Shown here: positions 7,615 through 13,373 of the stretch, in pieces | How positions within the stretch are numbered: position 1 is the first letter of the stretch | Layout: the number at the start of each line of letters is the position of its first letter | Assembly (NCBI GenBank): GCA_043739325.1 | Contig: JAYUFK010000190.1 | Span: 1-13,373, forward strand | Length of the DNA stretch: 13,373 nucleotides | Direction: 5' to 3' | Origin: Roseiarcus sp043739325 | GTDB taxonomy: Bacteria; Pseudomonadota; Alphaproteobacteria; Rhizobiales; Beijerinckiaceae | Program-made: the position numbers and the translations under genes | The notes under the pieces: generated by a model | What the model was told of the DNA's origin: nothing | What the model saw: the letters and a program-made list of their open reading frames with translations, nothing else | The model's database searches: none

Positions 7615-8621
7615 AAGCCCTCCTCTGCAAAAGTCCCGGCGCGCTTGAAATCATCGAGCGACCGCACCCTGTCGCCAAGGCTGGCGAAGTCCTCGTGCGC
7701 ATCGCCCGCGCCGGCGTCTGCGGCACCGATCTGCACATCTTTGACGGCTCGCAGCCGTATTTCGAATATCCGCGAATCATCGGGCACGAACTCGCTGGCA
7801 ATGTCGAAACCGCTCCGCTGGGCAGCGCCTTCAAGCCGGGGCAGCAGGTCGCGATCATCCCCTACATCGCCTGCGGCCAATGCGTCGCCTGCCGGCGCGG
7901 AAAAACCAATTGCTGTCAAAAACTCAGCGTCCTCGGCGTCCACGCCGACGGCGGCATGGCGGATTATCTCTGCGTGCCCGAGGACAATCTCGTCGTCGCC
8001 GACGGCGTGACGATGGATCAGGCGGCGATGGTCGAATTCCTGGCGATCGGCGCGCACGCCGTGCGGCGCGGCATGGTCAGCGTGCGACAGCGCGTTCTCG
8101 TCGTCGGCGCCGGACCCATCGGTATCGCCTGCATGATCTTCTGCAAGTTGCGCGGCGCCAATGTGACGGCGCTCGACACGCGCGACGACCGCCTTCAGTT
8201 TTGCGTGCGCGAGAAACTGGCGGATCACAGCGTTCGCGCCGGCGCCGACACCAAGGCCGAACTGTCGCGCCTGACGCGGAGCGACTTCTACGACTGCGTG
8301 TTCGACGCGACCGGCAGCGCCAACGCGATGAACGCCGGTTTTGAACTCGTCGCGCACGGCGGCGCTTATGTGCTCGTCAGCATCGTGCGCGAAATGATTT
8401 CGTTTTCCGACCCCGAATTTCACAAGCGCGAGACGATGCTGCTGAGCAGCCGCAACGCGACGCGCGAGGATTTCGACGCGGTGTTTTCCGCCTTGCGCAC
8501 CGGGCGCATTCCCACCGCCGCGCTCAACACGCATCGCGCCAAACTGACCGACGCGCCCGGCCTTTTCGCGCACTGGATCGATCCGGCAAGCGGCGTCATC
8601 AAGGCCATCCTCGAAATCTAG
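7611..8621 (+). CDS. lgoD: Zinc alcohol dehydrogenase, LgoD-like (probable L-galactonate 5-dehydrogenase)
   Basis: Medium-chain zinc dehydrogenase that, by similarity to E. coli LgoD (YjjN), would oxidise L-galactonate to D-tagaturonate with NAD. The 336 residues show the catalytic zinc ligands Cys37 (VCGTDLH), His59 and Glu60 (GHE), the structural zinc cysteines 88, 91, 94 and 102, and the nucleotide loop GAGPIG at 166-171. Family-specific stretches shared with LgoD include YPRIIGHEL, IPYIACGQC, VLGVHADGG and FSDPEFHKRET with SSRNATREDF. It starts at ATG 7611, overlapping the leader ORF stop; no upstream in-frame start is possible before a stop at 7557. Seven bases separate it from the reductase-like gene downstream, which acts on the expected product. 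Sorbitol, idonate or threonine dehydrogenases are the alternative family members; the LgoD call is fairly strong from shared motifs but unproven. Confidence 0.8.
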   Translation: MKALLCKSPGALEIIERPHPVAKAGEVLVRIARAGVCGTDLHIFDGSQPYFEYPRIIGHELAGNVETAPLGSAFKPGQQVAIIPYIACGQCVACRRGKTNCCQKLSVLGVHADGGMADYLCVPEDNLVVADGVTMDQAAMVEFLAIGAHAVRRGMVSVRQRVLVVGAGPIGIACMIFCKLRGANVTALDTRDDRLQFCVREKLADHSVRAGADTKAELSRLTRSDFYDCVFDATGSANAMNAGFELVAHGGAYVLVSIVREMISFSDPEFHKRETMLLSSRNATREDFDAVFSALRTGRIPTAALNTHRAKLTDAPGLFAHWIDPASGVIKAILEI

Positions 8622-8628
8622 GCGCGTC

Positions 8629-9738
8629 ATGTCCTTTCCCATCCTGCAATTTGGCACCAGCCGCTTCCTGCAAGCGCATTTCGATCTGTTCGTCAGTCAG
8701 GCGCGCGCCGCCGGACAGGATGCCGGGCCGATCGTCGTGGTGCAGACGACTGCGTCCGCCGACAGCGCCCGCCGCCTCGCCTTCTTCAACAGCGGCAAAC
8801 CCTATAGCGTGCATGTGCAGGGCATCGCCGACGGCGCGACGATCGACGAAATGATCGAAGTTTCCAGCATCAAGCGCGGCGTCGACGCCAATCTCGACTG
8901 GTCGGCGCTGGAGGATCTGTTCGTCAACGAAGCGCGCTGGACCATCTCCAATACCGGCGACCGCGGCTTTGAACTTTTCGCCGGCGATGCACCCGACGGC
9001 GCTGTGCCCAAATCGTTTCCAGCCAAATTGACGAAATTGCTGCTGTTGCGCTTTCGCGCGGGACGTCCGCCGCTGACACTATTTCCGTGCGAGTTGATCG
9101 TCGGCAACGGCGACAGGTTGAAGGCGCTCGTATTGGAAGTCGCGCAAGGCTGGAACCTCGGCGACGCCTTTGCAATATGGGTTGCGAGGGATTGCCTGTG
9201 GGTCAATTCGCTTGTCGACCGCATCGTGTCGGAACCGCTTGAGCCCGCCGGCGCGGTGGCGGAACCCTATGCGTTGTGGGCCGTCGCCAAGCAACCGCAA
9301 CTGACGATGCCCTGCGTTCACCCTTCCATCGTCCTCACTGACGATCTCCAGCGCTTCGAGCGGCTAAAACTGTTCATCCTCAATCTCGGCCATACCTGGC
9401 TGGCGGAAGGCTGGGCCAAGCGGGGCGGCGACAAGAAGATGACGGTTCGCGTGTTGCTGAGCGACCCGGCAATCCTCGCCGACCTCGATGATCTCTACGA
9501 TCGCGAAGTGTTGCCGGTCTTCGCCGGCATCGGGCTTGGCGATGAAGCGAAAGCGTACCGCGCCGCGGTGCTCGAGCGCTTCCGCAATCCGTTCCTCAAC
9601 CATTTCCTCGCCGACATTTTCACCAATCACGCGGCGAAGAAGACGCGGCGTTTTGGCGGGATTATTGGGTTGAAGAAGGAGTATGGAATCGCTGTATTGC
9701 AGCCGCGCCTCGAAGCGGCGCTGGCGTCGGGACGCTAA
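8629..9738 (+). CDS. Short UxaB-like tagaturonate reductase (mannitol dehydrogenase family)
   Basis: Polyol-specific long-chain dehydrogenase, likely interconverting D-tagaturonate and D-altronate with NAD(H). The 369 residues carry the N-terminal loop QFGTSRFLQAHFDLF, FPCELIVGNG, NSLVDRIV and the catalytic triad Lys247, Asn252, His255 (KLFILNLGH) in the same spacing as the mtlK-like enzyme. It is more than 100 residues shorter than typical UxaB (about 480), with loss spread through the chain rather than an obvious truncation, since both domains and an ordinary stop are present. Start ATG at 8629, seven bases after the LgoD-like gene, with only a weak ribosome site, so coupling is likely. Pairing with LgoD is the main support for tagaturonate over fructuronate or a polyol as substrate. 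The end lies six bases from the convergent cobalt transporter gene. Confidence 0.78.
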   Translation: MSFPILQFGTSRFLQAHFDLFVSQARAAGQDAGPIVVVQTTASADSARRLAFFNSGKPYSVHVQGIADGATIDEMIEVSSIKRGVDANLDWSALEDLFVNEARWTISNTGDRGFELFAGDAPDGAVPKSFPAKLTKLLLLRFRAGRPPLTLFPCELIVGNGDRLKALVLEVAQGWNLGDAFAIWVARDCLWVNSLVDRIVSEPLEPAGAVAEPYALWAVAKQPQLTMPCVHPSIVLTDDLQRFERLKLFILNLGHTWLAEGWAKRGGDKKMTVRVLLSDPAILADLDDLYDREVLPVFAGIGLGDEAKAYRAAVLERFRNPFLNHFLADIFTNHAAKKTRRFGGIIGLKKEYGIAVLQPRLEAALASGR

Positions 9739-9744
9739 GGTTGC

Positions 9745-10806
9745 TCACACCGGCGTCGTCGGCGCGTCGATCTGGTCGAGGCGCTTGGCCTTGTAGATCG
9801 CGAACGAGACGATCCACACGGCGAGGAAGACGCCGATAATGACGAAGCCGAGGCTGTTGAAATTTTCGTTCAGGGCGCCGACCGTGTCCCAGAAGCCGCC
9901 GGTCAAGCCGAGCTGGCCGCTGGCCAGACCTAGCGCCTCAATGCCGCCGATGAGGATCGCGACGACCACGGAAACGAATGTGATGGTCAGATTATAGAAC
10001 AGCTTGCGCATCGGCTTGACGAACGCCCAATCGTACGCGCCCATCATCATCACGCCGTCTGTCGTATCAACCAGCGCCATGCCTGCGGCGAACAGTAGTG
10101 GGAAGATGAGGATCGCTGCGAACGACACGCCTTTCGCGGCCTGCGCGGCGGAAACGCCGAAGACCGCGACTTCCGTCGTCGTGTCGAAGCCCAGCCCGAA
10201 CAGGAAGCCGAGCGGAAACATGTGCCAGCTCTGACTCACCAGCTTAAACAACGGGCGAAATATCCGCGCCAGAAAGCCGCGGCTATTGAGGAGAATGTCG
10301 AGATCTTCCTCGACGTACCGCCCACCGCTGTGCACAATTCGATATGTCCGGTAAATGCCGATGAGGATCATGATGTTCATCGCCGCGATGGCGAACAGAA
10401 AGAACGAGGACACGCCGGTCGCGATGATGCCGCCGACATCCTTCAGCCAGCCGAGGCCATCGAGCATCGAGACCGCCAGCGCGAGAGCGCCGACGCCCAG
10501 AATGACGACCGTCGCGTGTCCCAGCGCAAAGAAGAAGCCGACAGCGACAGGCTTCTGGCCGGACTGCATCAATTTGCGCGTGACATTGTCGATGGCGGCG
10601 ATGTGATCGGCGTCAACCGCATGGCGCAGACCGAGCGAATAGACGACAAGCGCCACGCCGAGCAGGGCTGGCATTTGCGCGAAAGCGATGAACGCCAAAA
10701 TCCACGCGCCGATATTGAGCAGCGCCAACACGCCGTAAATCTTCAGCAGGCGCGAGCAAAATTCAGGAGAAGCACTTGCGAAAAATCGCCCAATCGCCGC
10801 AACCAT
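9745..10806 (-). CDS. NiCoT-family cobalt (nickel) transporter under cobalamin riboswitch
   Basis: High-affinity uptake permease for Co2+ or Ni2+ in the inner membrane. The 353 residues have the family pattern of eight or so membrane segments, with the metal-selecting HX4DH signature HAVDADH at 62-68, then LGFDTTTEVAVF and LFAAGMALVDTTDG further on. The ATG at 10806 is forced, as a TGA lies two codons upstream; it has no obvious ribosome site. The cobalamin riboswitch in its leader argues that it serves B12 synthesis, so cobalt is the likely cargo, as in CbtX/NixA-type relatives annotated HoxN. The window gives no other B12 biosynthesis gene. It follows lepA on the same strand and faces the UxaB-like gene tail to tail. 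Confidence 0.92.
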   Translation of the reverse strand: MVAAIGRFFASASPEFCSRLLKIYGVLALLNIGAWILAFIAFAQMPALLGVALVVYSLGLRHAVDADHIAAIDNVTRKLMQSGQKPVAVGFFFALGHATVVILGVGALALAVSMLDGLGWLKDVGGIIATGVSSFFLFAIAAMNIMILIGIYRTYRIVHSGGRYVEEDLDILLNSRGFLARIFRPLFKLVSQSWHMFPLGFLFGLGFDTTTEVAVFGVSAAQAAKGVSFAAILIFPLLFAAGMALVDTTDGVMMMGAYDWAFVKPMRKLFYNLTITFVSVVVAILIGGIEALGLASGQLGLTGGFWDTVGALNENFNSLGFVIIGVFLAVWIVSFAIYKAKRLDQIDAPTTPV

Positions 10807-10904
10807 GGCTCAACCCGCGCTGACGTCGCTTCTCATCACAGGCGGCCTCGCGTTGGCGCGAAGTTCGCACACCGGGAGCACCCCGCCCGATGTTCTGCTC
10901 TGAC

Positions 10905-11075
10905 GTCCCGTGCCGGCAGGTTTCCTGGCTCGCGCTTTCTCGCCGTTTCCGCCTTCCCAGGCCTTGGCCCAGTGGCATCCGGAAACAGCTCGTCGCTTAC
11001 AGTTGCGGGGGCAGCCGCGGCATTGGGTCTCCCCGCACCGCATTCCCTATTGAGCCCCGAAGGGCGCCAACGGCG
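10905..11075 (-). ncRNA. Cobalamin riboswitch upstream of the cobalt transporter
   Basis: Read on the minus strand, the whole series of cobalamin-aptamer elements occurs in order: GGGAA with GCGGTGCGGGG (11047-11031), GCTGCCCCCGCAACTGTAA (11015-10997), GCCACTGG (10976-10969), GGGAAGGC (10958-10951) and the B12 box AGCCAGGAAACCTGCC (10930 to about 10914). About 100 bases then lead to the transporter ATG. No U-tract hairpin is visible there, so control is more likely at translation (inference). Exact ends are approximate. Confidence 0.95.
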
Positions 11076-11078
11076 GTA

Positions 11079-11108
11079 AGGATAGCGGCGCGGGATGGCG
11101 CGCGTCAA
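11079..11108 (-). promoter_or_regulatory. Promoter of the riboswitch-transporter transcript
   Basis: TTGACG (11108-11103 on the minus strand) is followed after 18 bases by TATCCT (11084-11079). Transcription would begin near 11072, just at the start of the aptamer. The -35 hexamer overlaps the lepA stop codon (11107-11105), so the transporter would be expressed independently of lepA without any spare sequence. Confidence 0.55.
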
Positions 11109-12904
11109 TCCTCCATCTTCAGCGCCGCTATAAACGCCTCCTGCGGAATCTCGACCTTGCCGAACTGGCGCATCTTTTTCTTGCCGGCTTTCTGCTTCTC
11201 CAGCAATTTCCGTTTGCGCGTCGCGTCGCCGCCGTAGCATTTGGCGGTGACGTCCTTGCGCAGGGCGCGGATGGTTTCGCGGGCGATGATCTTGCCGCCG
11301 ATCGCCGCCTGAATCGGAATCTGGAACATATGCGGCGGGATCAGCTCGCGCAGCTTCTCCACCATCGCCCTGCCCCGCATGTCGGCGCGATCGCGATGCA
11401 CCAGCATCGACAGCGCATCGACCGGCTCGGCGTTGACGAGGATCGACATTTTGACGAGATCGCCGGCGCGATAATCGGTCAGCACATAGTCGAACGAGGC
11501 GTAGCCCTTCGAGATGGATTTCAGCCGGTCGTAGAAATCGAACACCACTTCGTTGAGCGGCAGGTCGTAGACCACCATCGCGCGCTTGCCGACGTAGTTG
11601 AGATCGACCTGCGAACCGCGCCGGTCCTGACAGAGTTTCAAAATCGAACCGAGATATTCGTCCGGCGTCAGGATCGTCGCCTTGATCCACGGCTCCTGAA
11701 TTTCCGCGATGCGCACGACGTCGGGCATGTCGGCGGGATTGTGCAGTTCGATGATCGTCTTGTCGGTCAGCGCGATTTTGTAAATGACCGACGGCGCGGT
11801 GGCGATGAGATCGAGATTGAACTCGCGCTCCAGCCGCTCCTGAATGATTTCGAGGTGCAGCAGCCCGAGAAAGCCGCAGCGGAAACCAAATCCCAGCGCC
11901 GCAGAAGTCTCCATCTCATACGAAAAACTGGCGTCATTGAGCCGCAGCCGGCCCATCGCGGCGCGCAGAGCTTCGAAGTCGGCGGCGTCCACCGGGAACA
12001 AGCCGCAGAACACCACCGGCTGCGCCGGCTTGAAACCCGGCAACGCCGCAGCCGTGGGATGCTTGTCGTCGGTGATCGTGTCGCCGACGCGGGTGTCGGC
12101 GACCTGCTTGATCTGCGCGGTGATGAAACCAATTTCGCCGGGGCCGAGCTGCGGCGCATCGCTCATCTTTGGGCGGAACACGCCGATGCGGTCGATTTCG
12201 TAGTGCGCGTCGGCGCCCATCATGCGCACGCGCATGCCCTTGCGGATGACGCCGTCGATGACGCGCACGAGCACGACGACGCCCAGATACGCATCGTACC
12301 AGCTATCCACAAGCAGCGCCTTCAGCGGCGCGGTCTCGTCGCCCTTGGGCGGCGGCAGGCGGGTGACGATCGCCTCCAGCACGAGATCGATGTTGAGGCC
12401 GGTCTTGGCGGAAATCGGCACGGCTTGCGAAGCGTCGAGGCCGATCACGTCCTCGATCTGCTGCTTGATGCGGTCCGGCTCGGCGGCCGGCAGGTCGATC
12501 TTGTTGAGCACCGGCACGATCTCGTGCCCGGCGTCGAGCGCGTGATAGACGTTGGCGAGGGTCTGCGCCTCGACGCCCTGGCTGGCGTCGACGACGAGCA
12601 GCGAACCCTCACAGGCCGCCAGCGAGCGCGAGACTTCGTAGGCGAAGTCGACGTGGCCGGGCGTGTCCATCAGATTGAGGATGTAGGTCTTGCCGTCCAG
12701 CGCCTTGTATTCGAGGCGAACGGTCTGGGCCTTGATGGTGATGCCGCGCTCGCGCTCGATGTCCATCGAATCGAGAATCTGCTCGCTCATATCGCGCGCC
12801 GCGACAGTGCCGGTCTGCTGAATCAGCCGGTCCGCCAGCGTCGACTTGCCGTGGTCGATATGCGCGACGATGGAAAAATTGCGGATGAGACTGGGATGCG
12901 CCAC
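11105..12904 (-). CDS. lepA: Elongation factor 4 (ribosomal back-translocase LepA)
   Basis: Ribosome-associated GTPase that acts on stalled or mis-translocated ribosomes. The 599 residues are a normal length, with all GTP-binding motifs: AHIDHGKST (14-22), RERGITI (51-57), DTPGH (80-84), NKID (134-137) and SAKTG. The C-terminal half carries the EF4-specific lysine-rich tail. The start is GTG at 12904, with GAGGG at about 12915-12911 six bases upstream; the frame is open to an ATG at 12967, but those 21 residues are basic, unconserved and overlap the promoter-like TACAAT at 12930-12925. That puts the product at the standard length. Divergent from the response regulator gene, it is followed by the riboswitch. 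No clear terminator is seen between it and the aptamer. Confidence 0.98.
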   Translation of the reverse strand: MAHPSLIRNFSIVAHIDHGKSTLADRLIQQTGTVAARDMSEQILDSMDIERERGITIKAQTVRLEYKALDGKTYILNLMDTPGHVDFAYEVSRSLAACEGSLLVVDASQGVEAQTLANVYHALDAGHEIVPVLNKIDLPAAEPDRIKQQIEDVIGLDASQAVPISAKTGLNIDLVLEAIVTRLPPPKGDETAPLKALLVDSWYDAYLGVVVLVRVIDGVIRKGMRVRMMGADAHYEIDRIGVFRPKMSDAPQLGPGEIGFITAQIKQVADTRVGDTITDDKHPTAAALPGFKPAQPVVFCGLFPVDAADFEALRAAMGRLRLNDASFSYEMETSAALGFGFRCGFLGLLHLEIIQERLEREFNLDLIATAPSVIYKIALTDKTIIELHNPADMPDVVRIAEIQEPWIKATILTPDEYLGSILKLCQDRRGSQVDLNYVGKRAMVVYDLPLNEVVFDFYDRLKSISKGYASFDYVLTDYRAGDLVKMSILVNAEPVDALSMLVHRDRADMRGRAMVEKLRELIPPHMFQIPIQAAIGGKIIARETIRALRKDVTAKCYGGDATRKRKLLEKQKAGKKKMRQFGKVEIPQEAFIAALKMED

Positions 12905-12924
12905 TGAGAACCCTCGAACCTGCC

Positions 12925-12930
12925 ATTGTA
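12925..12930 (-). promoter_or_regulatory. Possible -10 element of lepA
   Basis: On the minus strand TACAAT (12930-12925) is close to the consensus -10, about 20 bases before the GTG. No good -35 is found 17 bases upstream. It would give a very short leader holding just the GAGGG ribosome site. Weak evidence. Confidence 0.3.
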
Positions 12931-12988
12931 CCTTTGTAAAGGCTGGCCGTCTGCGGGGTTTTACCAATCACTGGGTTCAACCCTAAGG

Positions 12989-13017
12989 TTGCTTGGAGCC
13001 CACAGGCCTTCTACCAT
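12989..13017 (+). promoter_or_regulatory. Possible promoter of the response regulator gene
   Basis: TTGCTT (12989-12994) and TACCAT (13012-13017) are 17 bases apart, a modest -35/-10 match placing a start near 13024, shortly before the AAGGAG ribosome site at 13032-13037. A perfect dyad GGGTT-C-AACCC (12973-12983) lies just upstream. Confidence 0.35.
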
Positions 13018-13042
13018 CGAAGGAACAGAGCAAGGAGCTCGC

Positions 13043-13373
13043 TTGTCCCAGTTCGCGTCCCCCATGACCATCCTGATGGTGGAGGACAATGCGCTTCAGC
13101 GACGCCAGATCGAGGCGCAACTCCAGCCGCTGGGCCATCGGCTGATCGCTGCGGCCAATGGACAGGAGGCCCTGGACCGGATGCTGGAAGGGCTGCCCGA
13201 CCTCATCATCATGGATGCGGTGATGCCCTCCATGGATGGCTTCAAGGCCTGCGAAATGATCAAGAGCGATCCCAGGACCGCCTCTGTTCCCATCCTGGTC
13301 CTCACGGCCCTGAGCCGGGACGCCAAGGACCGCAGCTACGCGGCCGGCGCCGATGACTTCATCCGCAAGCCCG
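13043..13373 (+). CDS. Response regulator, receiver domain (3' end outside window)
   Basis: CheY-like receiver that takes a phosphate from a histidine kinase. The 110 residues present show the acidic pocket Glu14 and Asp15 (MVEDN), phospho-acceptor Asp58 (IIMDAVMPSMDG), Thr88 (VLTALS) and Lys109 (IRKP), so the fold is complete to about its last helix. The output domain, if any, lies beyond the window end, so a diguanylate cyclase, DNA-binding or stand-alone form cannot be told apart. The TTG at 13043 is preferred because AAGGAG (13032-13037) sits five bases upstream, while the in-frame ATG at 13064 has no ribosome site. Codon use differs from the neighbours: five of six prolines are CCC and Arg codons include CGG and AGG. 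Its cognate kinase is not in the window. Confidence 0.9.
   Translation, partial: MSQFASPMTILMVEDNALQRRQIEAQLQPLGHRLIAAANGQEALDRMLEGLPDLIIMDAVMPSMDGFKACEMIKSDPRTASVPILVLTALSRDAKDRSYAAGADDFIRKP

Noticed and set aside
7455..8657. 400-codon minus-strand frame opposite the LgoD-like gene
   Set aside because: Antisense shadow with low-complexity His/Arg/Ala composition; the plus strand carries all zinc-dehydrogenase motifs.
10807..11056. Seven-base complement between the aptamer (GGCTCAA, 11056-11050) and the bases before the transporter ATG (TTGAGCC)
   Set aside because: A seven-base match is expected about once by chance between regions of this size, and it does not extend.
10222..11079. Plus-strand frame across the transporter 5' end and riboswitch
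   Set aside because: It covers a strongly supported riboswitch and transmembrane gene on the other strand and has no motif of its own.
11330..12907. Long 525-codon open frame antisense to lepA
   Set aside because: It lies wholly opposite a textbook EF4 and its protein is rich in His, Arg and Asp without domains, a typical mirror of GC-rich codons.
12973..12983. GGGTTCAACCC resembling a tRNA T-arm
   Set aside because: No acceptor, D or anticodon arms can be found around it; it is just a short dyad.
1..13373. CRISPR arrays, insertion sequences, tRNA or rRNA genes
   Set aside because: None was recognised on either strand by reading; no direct repeat series, transposase motif or cloverleaf was seen.

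Overview
The window looks like chromosomal DNA from a high-GC alphaproteobacterium, probably order Hyphomicrobiales (Methylocystis/Beijerinckiaceae-like). This rests on protein character (MetH, LepA, a cobalt transporter behind a cobalamin riboswitch) and GC-rich codon use; no search was run, so the placement is an inference. About ten genes are confident; two more are small or unusual, and both outer genes (metH and a response regulator) run off the window ends.

Layout. 1-2218 (+): the C-terminal 738 residues of cobalamin-dependent methionine synthase, followed by a terminator-like hairpin. 2330-3201 (-): a lower-GC two-gene cassette, a small very basic protein overlapping by one base a 231-residue protein with a nucleoside-deoxyribosyltransferase/TIR-like Rossmannoid core. 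This is the least explained part of the window and looks acquired. 3398-4680 (+): a galactose/arabinose 1-dehydrogenase and a GlpM-like membrane protein. 4684-7357 (-): a mannitol 2-dehydrogenase-like enzyme and, upstream of it behind its own promoter and terminator, an aldo/keto reductase. 7611-9738 (+): a LgoD-like zinc alcohol dehydrogenase and a short UxaB-like tagaturonate reductase. 9745-10806 (-): a NiCoT-family cobalt transporter behind a cobalamin riboswitch (about 10905-11075), whose likely promoter begins over the stop codon of lepA. 11105-12904 (-): lepA (elongation factor 4). 13043-end (+): the receiver domain of a response regulator starting at a TTG codon.

How they fit. The middle is a sugar, polyol and sugar-acid oxidoreductase cluster. 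The LgoD-like plus UxaB-like pair would interconvert L-galactonate, D-tagaturonate and D-altronate; the neighbouring aldo/keto reductase could supply L-galactonate, but that is speculative. The two ends share a B12 theme: metH uses cobalamin, and the transporter is controlled by a cobalamin-sensing RNA, which points to cobalt rather than nickel as its cargo. Several gene ends are packed tightly tail to tail (3 and 6 bases apart).
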